From: Winkia neuii
Lineage (GTDB): Bacteria > Actinomycetota > Actinomycetes > Actinomycetales > Actinomycetaceae
Length of the DNA stretch: 64,000 nucleotides
NCBI RefSeq assembly: GCF_029011175.1
Contig: NZ_CP118946.1
Span: forward strand, 1,054,001-1,118,000
Direction of reading: 5' to 3'
In this document: in pieces, positions 9,055 to 18,819 of the stretch
How positions within the stretch are numbered: the stretch's first letter is position 1
How the letters are laid out: each line of letters opens with the position of its first letter
The notes under the pieces: model-generated
Databases searched by the model: none
Seen by the model: the letters and a program-made list of their open reading frames with translations, nothing else
What the model was told of the DNA's origin: nothing
Position numbers and translations under genes: made by a program

Positions 9055-9399
9055 ATGAGCAAAAAACTACTTCCCCTGCCCGATGTCTCCGAAATGTTGT
9101 CCGTGCCTTACTCTAGGCTGCGCTCGGCGGTGCGCGAGGGGAGAGTAGGGGCACTACGCAGCGAAAATGGTGTGCTGTGTATTCCAGAAGACTTCCTGTC
9201 CTTCCAGGACGGATCGTGGACTCTGGTGGACGGGCTTAGCGGGACACTTACAGTCTTGCAGGATGCTGGAATGGATCTAGTGCAGGCTACAACCTGGCTA
9301 CTGGAAGGCGATGACACTTTTGTCGGTCGCCCGATCGATGCGCTAAAGCAGGGGCGCAAGAAGCAAGTTAATTCCTACGCCCGTTCGCTAGCTTTCTAG
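9055..9399 (+). CDS. Rv2175c-family helix-turn-helix DNA-binding protein
   Basis: A 114-residue protein starting MSKKLLPLPDVSEML, with a winged-helix-like N-terminal half (PYSRLRSAVREGRVGAL) and a C-terminal half ending in GRKKQVNSYARSLAF. Small proteins of this type sit next to a Ser/Thr kinase gene; the mycobacterial member Rv2175c binds DNA and is phosphorylated by PknL. The divergent kinase gene here makes the same kinase-substrate relation likely, which is inference. The ATG at 9055 was chosen over an upstream in-frame start because the conserved N-terminus begins there and a -10 element sits seven bases before it. The stop overlaps the convergent polyprenyl synthase gene by four bases. 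Confidence 0.85.
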   Translation: MSKKLLPLPDVSEMLSVPYSRLRSAVREGRVGALRSENGVLCIPEDFLSFQDGSWTLVDGLSGTLTVLQDAGMDLVQATTWLLEGDDTFVGRPIDALKQGRKKQVNSYARSLAF

Positions 9400-10460
9400 A
9401 CCTGCCGGTTCACAAGTAGGTTGCGGAACTGGCGAAGCGATTCCTTGCCGGCTTCCGGCAATTCCAGCTGCGCAAGATGCTGCTCTCCATCCTGCAGCAA
9501 AGAGGCGATCAACTGCTCGTGGTCGTCGTAGGCTCCACAGGCGGATATAGTCTGTCGCATCTTGTCGATTTCACGTTCGGATAGGTCGGTTCCCAGCGCA
9601 GCAAGAAATTCTTCGGCATTCTTTCCTAGCCGCTTTAGAGTGAGAGCTACGAGTACAGTGCGCTTTCCTTCGATCAGGTCTGCGCCTGTCGCCTTTCCCA
9701 TAATTTGATCATCGCCGAATACCCCCAACTGGTCATCACGTAGCTGGAAGGCGCTGCCCCAAGGCTCTAGCACCTTCTCGAGCCCGTTGGTTAGCGCTTC
9801 CGAGGCGCCGGCAAGTTGCGCGCCGAAGATTACAGGAAGGGCAACCGAGTAGCGGGCAGCCTTGTGCTTCACCACGTCAAGGGCAGCTTCGAGCGCGTAG
9901 CCAGGATTGTCCATAACAGGGGTATCCTCCAGCGCACAGTCGAGGAACTGTCCGACAGCAACCTCGGCAGTCATCTGGGCGAAGGTATCCCGCGCAGACT
10001 TTGAATTAGCAAGATCTGCCGCCCTGTTTGCTACTTGCTGAGAAAGAGAGAGCAACAGGTCGCCTACCAAAATGGCACAGTTCTGGCCGAATGTCTGCTC
10101 GTTGCCTCGAAAGTTGTGCGATTTGTGCCAGCTCTCGTAGAAACGGTGCAGGGAGGGGGCGCCCCGCCGCAAATCAGCGTTATCAACTATGTCGTCATGA
10201 GCTAGTGCGCTGGCCTGATACAGCTCTACTGCAACTTGGCCGGTTAGGCAGGCATCTTCCAGCTGGCTGGCTCCGTCTGCAAGCGAAAAGCCTAGCTGCA
10301 CTCCGCGGGCACGCAATCTTTTTCCGCCCTTGGTGTAATGAACAAGCCCGTCGGCAAGACCGTTAAGAACGGTGGTGGAAGGCCACTTCGCCCTCCATTG
10401 AGCCAATTCTGCACTTATCAGGTCGCTTAATTTCTGGCTATTAAAAGTCACGCTAAACAC
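9396..10460 (-). CDS. Polyprenyl (isoprenyl) diphosphate synthase
   Basis: A 354-residue trans-prenyltransferase that elongates allylic diphosphates with isopentenyl diphosphate. The first aspartate-rich motif is DDIVDN at 89-94, followed by LRRG. The second is DDQLGVFGD at 242-250. GGKRLR at 45-50 is the usual substrate-binding segment. The product chain length cannot be read from sequence. The positional counterpart is M. tuberculosis IdsA2 (Rv2173). The annotated start is GTG 10460; GTG 10451 is also in frame and neither has a clear ribosome-binding site. Confidence 0.92.
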   Translation of the reverse strand: MFSVTFNSQKLSDLISAELAQWRAKWPSTTVLNGLADGLVHYTKGGKRLRARGVQLGFSLADGASQLEDACLTGQVAVELYQASALAHDDIVDNADLRRGAPSLHRFYESWHKSHNFRGNEQTFGQNCAILVGDLLLSLSQQVANRAADLANSKSARDTFAQMTAEVAVGQFLDCALEDTPVMDNPGYALEAALDVVKHKAARYSVALPVIFGAQLAGASEALTNGLEKVLEPWGSAFQLRDDQLGVFGDDQIMGKATGADLIEGKRTVLVALTLKRLGKNAEEFLAALGTDLSEREIDKMRQTISACGAYDDHEQLIASLLQDGEQHLAQLELPEAGKESLRQFRNLLVNRQV

Positions 10461-10512
10461 CCTATCGTACCTGGCTAGAGGGATCCCAGAAAGACAAAGA
10501 GATTTTCGTTGT

Positions 10513-10593
10513 TATAATTGTGTTAGCACGCCGTATGGCGAAGAGATAGAGATTTCATCCGCATAGCGGAAACTGGCTTACGAAAGGGCATTC
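10513..10593 (+). promoter_or_regulatory. Promoter and ribosome-binding site of rpoD
   Basis: A perfect TATAAT lies at 10513-10518, about 75 bases upstream of the start, with no good -35 match. AAAGGG at 10583-10588 is a ribosome-binding site five bases before GTG 10594. Confidence 0.6.
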
Positions 10594-11838
10594 GTGTCAA
10601 CTTCGCGTTCTAAGAACACCGCTTCCAAGGCATCCGCTTCCAAAGCCAATGCTACCAGCAAAACCAGCTCTAACAAGGGTTTAGCAACAAAGAAATCAGC
10701 GGCTAAGAAGAAGACCAAGGCCACCGCAAAAGCTACTGCCGAGCCCGCTGCAGAGGGAAAGAAGACCCAGGCCGGCCAGCCGAATTACGGGCCTGTCAAG
10801 GCCCATCACGGGAAGGCAGCAGTGAAGGCTCACCGCGGTCGCAAGAAGCGCAACGAAAAGAGCGGCTTCACTCTTTCCGAAAAGGATGAGGGTGACGAGC
10901 CGGCACAGCAGGTTACGGTAGCGGGCGCAACGGCTGATCCAGTTAAGGATTACCTGAAGCAAATCGGTAAGGTGCCGTTGCTGAATGCTGAAGAGGAAGT
11001 CGACTTGGCTCGCCGCATCGAAGCGGGACTGTATGCCGATTACAAGATGAAGCAGGATGCGCAGACCATGACTTCAAAAGAGATGCGTGATCTGCGAGCA
11101 ATAAGCATCGACGGCCAGCATGCAAAGAATCACCTGTTAGAGGCGAACCTGCGTCTGGTTGTTTCACTGGCAAAGCGTTACACAGGCCGTGGCATGCTGT
11201 TCCTCGACCTGATTCAGGAAGGCAACCTGGGCCTGATTCGCGCGGTCGAAAAGTTTGACTATGCCAAGGGCTACAAGTTCTCTACCTACGCGACTTGGTG
11301 GATTCGGCAGGCTATCACTAGGGCAATGGCTGACCAGGCTCGTACTATTCGAATTCCCGTGCACATGGTCGAAGTAATCAACAAGCTGGCGCGTGTGCAG
11401 CGGCAGATGTTGCAGGATCTTGGTCGTGAACCCACCCCCGAGGAGTTGGCTAAGGAACTGGACATGACTCCAGAGAAGGTCGTTGAGGTTCAAAAATACG
11501 GTCGCGAACCTATTTCCTTGCATACTCCGCTAGGCGAGGACGGCGACAGCGAGTTCGGCGATCTAATTGAGGATTCTGAGGCCGTAGTGCCAGCGGATGC
11601 CGTCTCGTTCACCCTGCTGCAAGAACAGTTACACAGAGTGTTGGATACCCTGTCCGAGCGTGAAGCGGGCGTAGTATCGATGCGTTTCGGGCTTGGTGAC
11701 GGCCAGCCTAAGACTCTTGACGAGATCGGCAAGGTGTACGGAGTTACCCGCGAGCGCATTCGCCAGATCGAATCGAAGACCATGTCCAAGTTGCGCCATC
11801 CGTCCCGTTCCCAGGTTCTGCGCGACTACCTGGATTAG
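10594..11838 (+). CDS. rpoD: Primary RNA polymerase sigma factor (RpoD/SigA/HrdB)
   Basis: The 414-residue primary sigma factor directs RNA polymerase to housekeeping promoters. The first 100 residues are a low-complexity Lys/Ala/Ser-rich tail, typical of actinobacterial HrdB proteins. Region 1.2 starts near residue 113 ([12 protein letters not shown]). Region 2 includes [12 protein letters not shown] and [16 protein letters not shown] (229-244), which melts and reads the -10. Region 3 begins at [14 protein letters not shown], and region 4 ends with the helix-turn-helix [23 protein letters not shown] 10594 follows a ribosome-binding site. The gene has its own promoter and a strong terminator. 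Confidence 0.98.
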   Translation: MSTSRSKNTASKASASKANATSKTSSNKGLATKKSAAKKKTKATAKATAEPAAEGKKTQAGQPNYGPVKAHHGKAAVKAHRGRKKRNEKSGFTLSEKDEGDEPAQQVTVAGATADPVKDYLKQIGKVPLLNAEEEVDLARRIEAGLYADYKMKQDAQTMTSKEMRDLRAISIDGQHAKNHLLEANLRLVVSLAKRYTGRGMLFLDLIQEGNLGLIRAVEKFDYAKGYKFSTYATWWIRQAITRAMADQARTIRIPVHMVEVINKLARVQRQMLQDLGREPTPEELAKELDMTPEKVVEVQKYGREPISLHTPLGEDGDSEFGDLIEDSEAVVPADAVSFTLLQEQLHRVLDTLSEREAGVVSMRFGLGDGQPKTLDEIGKVYGVTRERIRQIESKTMSKLRHPSRSQVLRDYLD

Positions 11839-11848
11839 AACTGAAATA

Positions 11849-11883
11849 GTTTTGGGGCCCGCAAATGCGGGCCCCAAAACTTT
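11849..11883. terminator. Bidirectional terminator between rpoD and the DUF7455 gene
   Basis: A perfect 14-bp stem: GTTTTGGGGCCCGC (11849-11862) pairs with GCGGGCCCCAAAAC (11867-11880) around AAAT. T-rich sequence on both flanks lets it serve both converging genes. Confidence 0.9.
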
Positions 11884-11906
11884 AAGTCAAATAAGTCAAA
11901 GGTTAC

Positions 11907-12110
11907 TTATTTCAGCAGACCTTGAGGATCGTCTAGGCTGACCGCCTGCTGCACCAGCTTTTCTTGGAATTGGCGGGCGTGGTGGCCACAGAACAATAGT
12001 TCTCCGGAAATAAGGTTCGCTCGAACCTGAGCTGCAGCACCACAGGCATCGCAGCGATCAGCAGCGGTGAAAGTCTGTGTCTGTTCGGTTCTTTCGATTG
12101 TTGTTTCCAT
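11907..12110 (-). CDS. DUF7455 family small protein with a zinc-ribbon-like CxxC
   Basis: A 67-residue protein starting METTIERTEQ. It carries RCDACGAAAQVRA followed by LLFCGHHARQ, a C-x2-C plus C-x2-H pattern that could bind a metal. Small proteins of this family sit beside the primary sigma factor gene in many actinobacteria; their function is not known to me. The ATG at 12110 fits the conserved N-terminus; the frame is open further upstream. CACAAT six bases before the ATG may be a -10 for a leaderless transcript, although AGGGG next to the ATG could also act as a poor ribosome-binding site. Confidence 0.8.
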   Translation of the reverse strand: METTIERTEQTQTFTAADRCDACGAAAQVRANLISGELLFCGHHARQFQEKLVQQAVSLDDPQGLLK

Positions 12111-12116
12111 ACCCCT

Positions 12117-12122
12117 ATTGTG
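12117..12122 (-). promoter_or_regulatory. Weak -10 element before the DUF7455 gene
   Basis: On the minus strand CACAAT ends six bases before ATG 12110. It matches TATAAT at four of six positions and lacks the usual first T. Confidence 0.3.
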
Positions 12123-12228
12123 AACGGTGTCTTGGGGCAGATTCCAACTTTGTGGCGCTTTTACGCCAGAGGCGCAACAGGTAACTGTGGGACTCGAGTC
12201 GCTACCGGCCATGACGTCACTAAGCTAA

Positions 12229-12240
12229 TAGACTACTTCT
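12229..12240 (+). promoter_or_regulatory. -10 element for leaderless parE
   Basis: TAGACT at 12229-12234 ends six bases before GTG 12241, with no Shine-Dalgarno sequence between. Confidence 0.5.
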
Positions 12241-14355
12241 GTGAGTGCGTCTGAACAGAAGAAACAGGAATATAATGCCCAACACTTAACCGTGTTGGAG
12301 GGCTTGGACGCGGTGCGTAAACGTCCAGGTATGTACATCGGCTCTACGGACAGGCGCGGTTTGATGCACTGCGTATGGGAAATCGTAGATAACGCGGTCG
12401 ATGAGGCTGTCGAAGGATACTGCGACAAGATTGTTGTCACTTTGCACCCAGACCGCTCTGTTTCCGTTTTTGATAATGGTCGCGGTATTCCCGTGGACGA
12501 GGTCCGGGGCACCGGGCGATCAGGCGTTGAGGTTGTATACACGAAACTACATGCAGGCGGAAAATTTGATTCGGGTAACTATGCCGCAGCAGGTGGCTTG
12601 CACGGGGTTGGAGCCTCGGTAGTTAATGCCCTGTCGGCACGTTTGGACGTTCAGGTCGATCGCGGTGGCAAGACCTATCAGATGTGTTTCCGTCGGGGTG
12701 AACCGGGCGTATTTGATGATTCAAAAGGGCGCACCCCAAACTCGCCGTTCACCCCATTCACTGAGGGATCACATCTTGATGTGGTAGGAAAAACCAAGAG
12801 GGGAGTCACTGGCACCCGGGTGCGCTTTTGGGATGACTTCCAAATCTTTCCGCCGACTGAAACTTTTGACTGGGAAAAGCTGTTGAACAGGGCCAGGCAG
12901 ACCTGTTTCTTAGTGCCTACGGTGACGATCGAGTGTAGGGATGAGCGCGGCGAGGAACCGGTTGTGGAGTCCTTTCACTTTTCTGGCGGGATTAGCGACT
13001 TTGTGGAATTCAATGCCAAGGACACCCCGGTTTGTGACACCTGGGCTATAGAAGGGGATTTTCCTTACCAGGAAGTTGTCCAAGAGATTAGTCCTGAGAC
13101 TGGGCACCTGGCACCGATTGAGCGGCAACGTAACTGTCACGTCTCGGTCGCCCTTAGGTGGGGTACCGGCTACGACACGGACATTCGCGGTTTTGTAAAT
13201 ATCATTGCCACGCCCAAGGGCGGCACCCACGTGGCGGGGTTTGAACAGGCTGTCCTCAAGGTGGTTCGCGCCCAAATAGAAAAGTCTGCTCGAAAGCTGA
13301 AAGTCGGTGCGAAGGACGGCAAGGTCGAAAAAGATGACGTTCTAGCTGGGCTGACCGGGGTGGTCACGGTTTCGCTCCCCGAGCCCCAATTTGAAGGGCA
13401 GACTAAAGAAGTACTGGGTACCCCGCAGGCACGCCGGGCGGTAAATAAGATCGTTACGGAGGGCCTAAAAGCTCGTTTTACTTCCTCTAAACGCGAGGAT
13501 AAATCTCAGACCTTTACGATTCTCGAGAAGGTTGTAGGCGAGATGCGGGCGCGCGTGAGTGCCCGGGTCTCGAAGGAAATCTCGCGCCGTAAGAACGCTC
13601 TGGAAACTTCTTCATTGCCTGCCAAACTGGCGGATTGCCGAAGCAACGATGTAGAGCGTTCTGAACTTTTTATTGTCGAGGGCGATTCCGCACTTGGCAC
13701 TGCCAAAGTAGCGCGCAATAGCGAATTTCAGGCCCTGTTTCCCATTCGTGGCAAGATTTTGAATGTGCAAAAATCCTCCACCTCGGACATGCTGTCGAAT
13801 GCCGAGTGCTCTGCCATTATTCAGGTGGTAGGCGCTGGCTCTGGGCGGAGCTTTGATATTGACGCGGCTCGGTATTCGAAGATCGTCATGATGACGGATG
13901 CTGATGTTGATGGGGCGCATATTCGCACTCTGCTGCTCACATTGTTCTTCAGGTACATGCGACCGCTGATCGAACAGGGAAGAGTGTATGCGGCGGTTCC
14001 TCCGCTGCACCGCATTGAGGTGGCGGCAAAGGGGCGCAAACCGCGCGAATTCATCTACACGTATTCCGAAGCTGAACTGCACCGGAAGTTGGCTGAATTG
14101 AAGAGACGTGGGCGCACTTATAAGGAACCAATTCAGCGCTACAAGGGACTCGGCGAGATGGATGCGGATCAGCTTGCTGAAACCACTATGGAACCTGAGC
14201 ATCGGACGTTGCGGCGAGTAACGCTAGATGATGAAGAGGCAGTAGAGAAAGCCGAAGAGGTATTCGAGCTTCTTATGGGTTCTACCGTTGCCCCTAGACG
14301 CGATTTCATAGTGGCGGGCTCGCACGAGTTCGACCGCGAACGCATTGATGCCTAA
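12241..14355 (+). CDS. parE: DNA topoisomerase IV subunit B (type IIA, ATPase subunit)
   Basis: The 704-residue ATPase subunit works with the ParC-like subunit encoded about 2 kb downstream to decatenate and relax DNA. Seen: the GHKL ATP site (EIVDNAVDEA, DNGRGIPV, GGLHGVGASVVNAL), the transducer domain, then TOPRIM with EGDSALGTAK (about residue 480) and DADVDGAHI (about 554). EGDSALGTAK differs from the EGDSAGGSAK usual in GyrB. Together with the location after the primary sigma gene, as for Streptomyces parE, this favours topoisomerase IV over gyrase. The GTG at 12241 is probably leaderless. Confidence 0.93.
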   Translation: MSASEQKKQEYNAQHLTVLEGLDAVRKRPGMYIGSTDRRGLMHCVWEIVDNAVDEAVEGYCDKIVVTLHPDRSVSVFDNGRGIPVDEVRGTGRSGVEVVYTKLHAGGKFDSGNYAAAGGLHGVGASVVNALSARLDVQVDRGGKTYQMCFRRGEPGVFDDSKGRTPNSPFTPFTEGSHLDVVGKTKRGVTGTRVRFWDDFQIFPPTETFDWEKLLNRARQTCFLVPTVTIECRDERGEEPVVESFHFSGGISDFVEFNAKDTPVCDTWAIEGDFPYQEVVQEISPETGHLAPIERQRNCHVSVALRWGTGYDTDIRGFVNIIATPKGGTHVAGFEQAVLKVVRAQIEKSARKLKVGAKDGKVEKDDVLAGLTGVVTVSLPEPQFEGQTKEVLGTPQARRAVNKIVTEGLKARFTSSKREDKSQTFTILEKVVGEMRARVSARVSKEISRRKNALETSSLPAKLADCRSNDVERSELFIVEGDSALGTAKVARNSEFQALFPIRGKILNVQKSSTSDMLSNAECSAIIQVVGAGSGRSFDIDAARYSKIVMMTDADVDGAHIRTLLLTLFFRYMRPLIEQGRVYAAVPPLHRIEVAAKGRKPREFIYTYSEAELHRKLAELKRRGRTYKEPIQRYKGLGEMDADQLAETTMEPEHRTLRRVTLDDEEAVEKAEEVFELLMGSTVAPRRDFIVAGSHEFDRERIDA

Positions 14356-14390
14356 ACAATATGAGTTTCCGGTAAAGACTAAAGACCTAT

Positions 14391-14403
14391 TACAATGAGA
14401 GAC
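14391..14403 (+). promoter_or_regulatory. -10 element for a leaderless GNAT gene
   Basis: TACAAT at 14391-14396 overlaps the in-frame ATG at 14395 and ends seven bases before GTG 14404. If this promoter is used, translation must begin at the GTG. Confidence 0.45.
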
Positions 14404-15411
14404 GTGTCCCAACCATTAGTTAATCGAGTGCATCCGCCGTTTCGGGCTTCTATACCAGGCCCGCACCTAGGGCTGTCCTGGCGTTTTTCCTCGGCCAGCG
14501 ATCTGCCGGCGCTTTCCAGGTTCGTATACTTTTGTGAAAACCACGACCAGGTTGTACGGCCTACGCCGCCGGCTAGGCTAGAGCGCCTCGTGGAGCCGAA
14601 CGATTATCAGGATGCCATCGTGGGGCAAGATGCCCGTGGAGACATTGCAGCATTTGCTGCGGTTACCTTGATAAACAAAGATCAGTTACCTGCTCGTGCC
14701 GAGCTGTTTGCAGTAACTTCTCCTACCTGGCGCGGCCGCGGTATCGGGCGGGCCTTGTTGGCATGGCAGGATGCTCGGGCAAGGCAGCTGCTGGTGCAGG
14801 TTTTCGGAGACCTCTCTGATGCTCCAGCTTCGATTTTGAACGTGGTAGACGAGAAGTTGCAGGACCGGCGCCGGATGTACATTGCTGGCGGATTTTCGGC
14901 CAAGTCGACCTTGCTGTGCCTATCCAGGTCACTGCAGGAGCTGCCTGCCGATTTCGCCAATGCAACTGGGCAGATTGTGCCAGCATCCTCACTGGAAAAA
15001 TCTGAACTAATGAAGTTTGTGGTCTCGGAGCGTACCTCTCTTGGAGCTACTGCTGACCAAGTGCGTGGCTGGGCAGAGCAGGTAAGCGACAGGATGGATA
15101 CAGATCTGTCTTTAGCTCTGCTCGAGGACGGCGAACTGAAGGCAGTTGTGCTCGTTACCAAGGAAGAGGGCTTGCGTCTTGGCCAGGAAGAAGCAGACGT
15201 GCAGTGCCAGGTGACTGCCGCTAGAAAGCCGAAGAGGGGGGCGGCTCTTGCAGAGCTCATGTCGGTCATCTGCGATAAGGCCGCGCGTCAAGGTGGGCAA
15301 AGAATAGCCTTAGAACTGGACGAAGCCTCGAAATGGGCACTAGATCCCATGCTCACTCAGTTGAAGTTCGAAAAAGTGGGCGCTAGGAAAGTCTATTCGA
15401 TCGAGTTGTGA
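14404..15411 (+). CDS. GNAT family N-acetyltransferase, two-domain
   Basis: About 335 residues with two GNAT-like halves. The N-terminal half carries an acetyl-CoA binding motif A, RGRGIGRALL (about 110-119), preceded by a strand ELFAVTSP. The C-terminal half is a degenerate GNAT fold without a clear Q/RxxGxG/A motif. The substrate is unknown. It lies between parE and parC and is followed after one base by a second GNAT gene, so the two are likely co-transcribed. The start is uncertain: ATG 14395 is also in frame, but a well-placed -10 element favours GTG 14404. Confidence 0.8.
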   Translation: MSQPLVNRVHPPFRASIPGPHLGLSWRFSSASDLPALSRFVYFCENHDQVVRPTPPARLERLVEPNDYQDAIVGQDARGDIAAFAAVTLINKDQLPARAELFAVTSPTWRGRGIGRALLAWQDARARQLLVQVFGDLSDAPASILNVVDEKLQDRRRMYIAGGFSAKSTLLCLSRSLQELPADFANATGQIVPASSLEKSELMKFVVSERTSLGATADQVRGWAEQVSDRMDTDLSLALLEDGELKAVVLVTKEEGLRLGQEEADVQCQVTAARKPKRGAALAELMSVICDKAARQGGQRIALELDEASKWALDPMLTQLKFEKVGARKVYSIEL

Positions 15412-15412
15412 C

Positions 15413-16348
15413 ATGACCATCACCTGGAGGGAACTAAACAGCAAGGACTCGGCTCAGGTAGCAAAGCTAACTGAGCGGATCCAGCATGTCGATAACCCTC
15501 CGTACCGGACTAGCCGTGCCGAGATAGAGGCCGATTTCGCGGCGGACCAGCGATGGCGCGCGTTTGGGGCTTTTGCAGGAGCGACATTGGTGGCTTTCGG
15601 CCATGCTCTATTTCGCCCGTCTCAACCACCGCGGGTGCTCTGCATTGGGGGAGTAGATCCTGACTATCGCAGGCAAAAGTTGGGCGGGCGCATAGTTGAC
15701 TTGCAACTGCAGGCAGGAAAAGAACTCCTTGGCGGCAACGAAGGTGACGTTGTTATGCATGTCGACGAGGGAATGGCAGAGCTCGTAGATGTGCTGGCCT
15801 CAAGAGGTTTTACCTGGACTAAGACCTACTATGAACTGCGGGCTAGCTTAGACTCGTTCCCCGCGCTGCAGGCCGATCCGTTTATCTCAATTGTGCCCTG
15901 GAGCGCAGATCTAGATGATGAATTGCGTCTTGCGGTAAACGACGTTACGGGACAGAAATGGGGCTCCAGCCCTCTTAGCGAACAGGAATGGGAAGAAGGA
16001 CGCCCTCACTTTTCGGAGCAGCATTCCTTTATTGCCCTAGACAAATCCACTGATAGGGCGCAAATAGCTGGTCTGGTAATGTGCTCGCTCTACAAGCAAG
16101 ACTGGCAGGCACTTGGGCTGAAGGAATGCTACGTAGACATATTTGCTGTAGCCGAGCCGTGGCGCCAGACCAATGTGGGAGGCAGACTGCTCACAGCGGT
16201 GATGCAGCAGTGTGCCGAAGACGGGCTGGATGCAATTGGAGCTGGCATCAGTTCCGAAAACGATTCTGGAGCCCTAGACCTATACCATTCGCTGGGGTTC
16301 CGCACGGTTGCCCGAACTAGGGCATACACGGTGCACCTATCCGATTGA
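15413..16348 (+). CDS. GNAT family N-acetyltransferase, two-domain
   Basis: A 311-residue protein with two GNAT domains. The first has a motif A variant RRQKLGG (86-92) after GGVDPDY. The second has RQTNVGGRLL (about 251-260) after DIFAVAEPW, followed by a GFRTVARTR C-terminal strand. The ATG follows the stop of the first GNAT gene after one base, so translation is probably coupled. The two proteins may be distant paralogues. Tandem two-domain GNATs resemble mycothiol synthase-like or small-molecule acetyltransferases in architecture, but no substrate can be assigned. The 3' end overlaps convergent parC by 12 bases. Confidence 0.82.
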   Translation: MTITWRELNSKDSAQVAKLTERIQHVDNPPYRTSRAEIEADFAADQRWRAFGAFAGATLVAFGHALFRPSQPPRVLCIGGVDPDYRRQKLGGRIVDLQLQAGKELLGGNEGDVVMHVDEGMAELVDVLASRGFTWTKTYYELRASLDSFPALQADPFISIVPWSADLDDELRLAVNDVTGQKWGSSPLSEQEWEEGRPHFSEQHSFIALDKSTDRAQIAGLVMCSLYKQDWQALGLKECYVDIFAVAEPWRQTNVGGRLLTAVMQQCAEDGLDAIGAGISSENDSGALDLYHSLGFRTVARTRAYTVHLSD

Positions 16349-18757
16349 GGCTATCTGGTTCAAAAGCGGAGATCCGGAACCGTCACGCTTTGGATTGATA
16401 TCCGGCAGTTCAACTGGCGAACCGGCAGAATCTACCGCCCTCGGATCAGCTAGAACCCCTGCCACTTCAAGACAGTCCTCATCCTTTAGGAAACGCTGTG
16501 CGCGCACACCCTGGCCACCGCGCCCCTTGGTGGGAAATTCTGAGAGGGGGGTTACCTTAGCTGAAGTTTGACCGGTGCCAGGTAGCGCAGTACTCAGGGC
16601 AGCAACGGTTATAACCAACGCGTCTTGCTCGGCAGTGAAAGTACCGGCGATTACTGCGCCGTCTTGCACGGACATTCCCGCCACGCCATGTCCGGATGTG
16701 CCTTGAGGGCGGATCTTTTGGCCGGGGGTACGAAGCAGTTGCCCCGTAGAGGAAATTAGGACAGCGTCGGCCTCATCTGGGGCGGGTACCAGGCATAACA
16801 CCTCGTCTGAATCTTCTAGCCCCATGTAGATCCATTCATCCTTGCTAACAGGATATTCCGGCCGTATCCGTTTCACCTGACCGCTCCGTGATATAGCACC
16901 CATGATCGTGGAGTTTGGGTCGAGTGATGCCAAACCGATGACGCGCTCATCTTTTTGCAGATCCACCAATGATTCCGCCGGCATGCCGGCATTGAGAGAA
17001 GGCGCATCCTGGGTGCGCGGCAAAGATGGAGTATCCAGAACGTTAAACCGGAGCATCCTGCCTTTAGAGGTGGCTAGCCCGACTTCGGCCCTAACAGTTG
17101 TACCGAGAGTGGCAGCCAACGCGTCGTGAGGAGATCGGGATCCCGTGCGACTTACGGACTCTTCGCCACTGACACGGGCCAAGCGGCCGGTAGTAGATAG
17201 CAGGAGCTGACAGGGATCGTCGGCAACTTCCAGATCCAAGTTGGCCTTCGCCGATGCCGTGGGGACCACAGCCCCTGCGTCTTCCAGCAGAAGGGTTCGG
17301 CGCGGTGTAGAAAGCCGATCCGAGACCTCAGCAAGTTCCTTGGATACCAAGTCCTTACGGACCTGGTCATTCTCAATGATTTCCTGCAAAGTAGCGATGT
17401 CGCGCATTAGTTCATCGCGTTCGCCCTCTAGTTCTAGCCGGGAGAACTTTGTGAGTTTACGAAGACGCAGCGCCAGGATGTGATCTGCCTGCACGTCGTC
17501 GAGGTCGAATGCCGTCTTCAGACGCTCCCTAGCTGAAGCTACGTCCTCGGAGGCACGAATGATGGCTATGACGTCATCAATATCCAAGACCGCGATCAGT
17601 AGGCCCTCTACCAAGTGCAGCCGCTCTTGGGCCTTGTTAAGGCGATATTTGGACCTACGCAGTACTACCTCCATGCGATGATCCAAGAAGACCTGCAACA
17701 TCTTTTTGAGGCCGAGCGTTTGCGGTTGGCCGTCGACAAGAGCGACGGCATTGATTCCGAAAGAATCCTCCATGGGAGTATGCCGGAAGAGCTGAGAGAG
17801 AACAGCCTCCGGATTGAAACCATTCTTTACCTCGATAACGATCCGCAACCCGTGATTCCTGTCGGTCAGATCAGACACGTTCGAGAGGCCCTTGATGCGG
17901 CCTCGCTTTACGCCTTCCTTGATCTTTTCAATCACGCGTTCGGGACCTACCAGGTAGGGCAGTTCCGTGACGACTATCCCATGCTTACGTGGGCTGACTC
18001 GCTCGATGGATGTCTTCGCTCGGGTTTTAAACACGCCGCGGCCAGTTTCGTAGGCATCACGAATGCCATCCAGGCCAACTATGATTCCGCCACAGGGAAG
18101 GTCCGGACCCGGAATAAACCGCATCAGATCCTCTGTAGTAGCGTCAGGATTTGCCAGCAGATAGCGCGCGCCGGCGGTAACCTCTCCGAGATTGTGCGGG
18201 GCAATGTTGGTAGCCATACCAACGGCAATGCCAGAGGCCCCGTTCACCAGTAGATTCGGGAACCCCGCAGGAAGAACACTGGGCTGAGTCAAGGTGGAGT
18301 CATAGTTTGGCTCCATGTCTACGGTGTCTTCAGCGATGTTGGAGACCATGTCCAAGGAAGCCTCCGCCATGCGCACCTCGGTATAACGGGAGGCAGCCGG
18401 CCCGTCGTCTAGCGAACCGAAGTTGCCGTGCCCGTCGGCAAGCGGTAGACGCATCGTAAAATCCTGGGCAAGTCGAACAATGGCATCGTAGATTGCTGAA
18501 TCGCCATGAGGGTGGAGTTTACCCATGACTTCGCCGACCACTCGCGAGGACTTGACATGACCTTTGGTGGGAAGTAGTCCCATGTTGGACATCGTGTAAA
18601 GGATGCGTCGCTGAACAGGTTTGAGACCGTCACGGGCATCAGGGAGAGCACGGGTGTAGATCACCGAGTAGGCGTATTCCAAAAAAGATGTCTGCATCTC
18701 CTGGGAAACATCAATATCGACGATGGTGTCAGTATCTTCGTGCTCTAGAGACTTCAT
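16337..18757 (-). CDS. parC: DNA topoisomerase IV subunit A
   Basis: The 806-residue DNA breakage-reunion subunit, partner of the ParE-like protein. The catalytic tyrosine is Y125 in AASRYTE. The quinolone-resistance-determining segment reads [11 protein letters not shown] with S87 and D91, the residues usual in drug-sensitive type IIA enzymes. The C-terminal half forms a beta-pinwheel of repeated blades; TKGRGGQG near residue 750 is a degenerate relative of the GyrA box, which fits a ParC role. The ATG at 18757 is preceded by GATAAT six bases away and no ribosome-binding site, so the mRNA is probably leaderless. Confidence 0.93.
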   Translation of the reverse strand: MKSLEHEDTDTIVDIDVSQEMQTSFLEYAYSVIYTRALPDARDGLKPVQRRILYTMSNMGLLPTKGHVKSSRVVGEVMGKLHPHGDSAIYDAIVRLAQDFTMRLPLADGHGNFGSLDDGPAASRYTEVRMAEASLDMVSNIAEDTVDMEPNYDSTLTQPSVLPAGFPNLLVNGASGIAVGMATNIAPHNLGEVTAGARYLLANPDATTEDLMRFIPGPDLPCGGIIVGLDGIRDAYETGRGVFKTRAKTSIERVSPRKHGIVVTELPYLVGPERVIEKIKEGVKRGRIKGLSNVSDLTDRNHGLRIVIEVKNGFNPEAVLSQLFRHTPMEDSFGINAVALVDGQPQTLGLKKMLQVFLDHRMEVVLRRSKYRLNKAQERLHLVEGLLIAVLDIDDVIAIIRASEDVASARERLKTAFDLDDVQADHILALRLRKLTKFSRLELEGERDELMRDIATLQEIIENDQVRKDLVSKELAEVSDRLSTPRRTLLLEDAGAVVPTASAKANLDLEVADDPCQLLLSTTGRLARVSGEESVSRTGSRSPHDALAATLGTTVRAEVGLATSKGRMLRFNVLDTPSLPRTQDAPSLNAGMPAESLVDLQKDERVIGLASLDPNSTIMGAISRSGQVKRIRPEYPVSKDEWIYMGLEDSDEVLCLVPAPDEADAVLISSTGQLLRTPGQKIRPQGTSGHGVAGMSVQDGAVIAGTFTAEQDALVITVAALSTALPGTGQTSAKVTPLSEFPTKGRGGQGVRAQRFLKDEDCLEVAGVLADPRAVDSAGSPVELPDINPKRDGSGSPLLNQIASIG

Positions 18758-18763
18758 GGGCTT

Positions 18764-18769
18764 ATTATC
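18764..18769 (-). promoter_or_regulatory. -10 element for leaderless parC
   Basis: On the minus strand GATAAT (five of six with the consensus) ends six bases before ATG 18757. No Shine-Dalgarno is present. Confidence 0.45.
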
Positions 18770-18819
18770 GGAACTATTACCATCGCCAGTTGGTAGCCCA
18801 CGCCGGAAAGGAGCGCTAA

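Noticed and set aside
12241-14355. Identification of the type IIA topoisomerase genes as gyrB and gyrA
   Set aside because: The TOPRIM motif is EGDSALGT, not EGDSAGGS. The GyrA box is degenerate, the genes are not near dnaA/recF-type neighbours, and the sigma-factor context matches topoisomerase IV.
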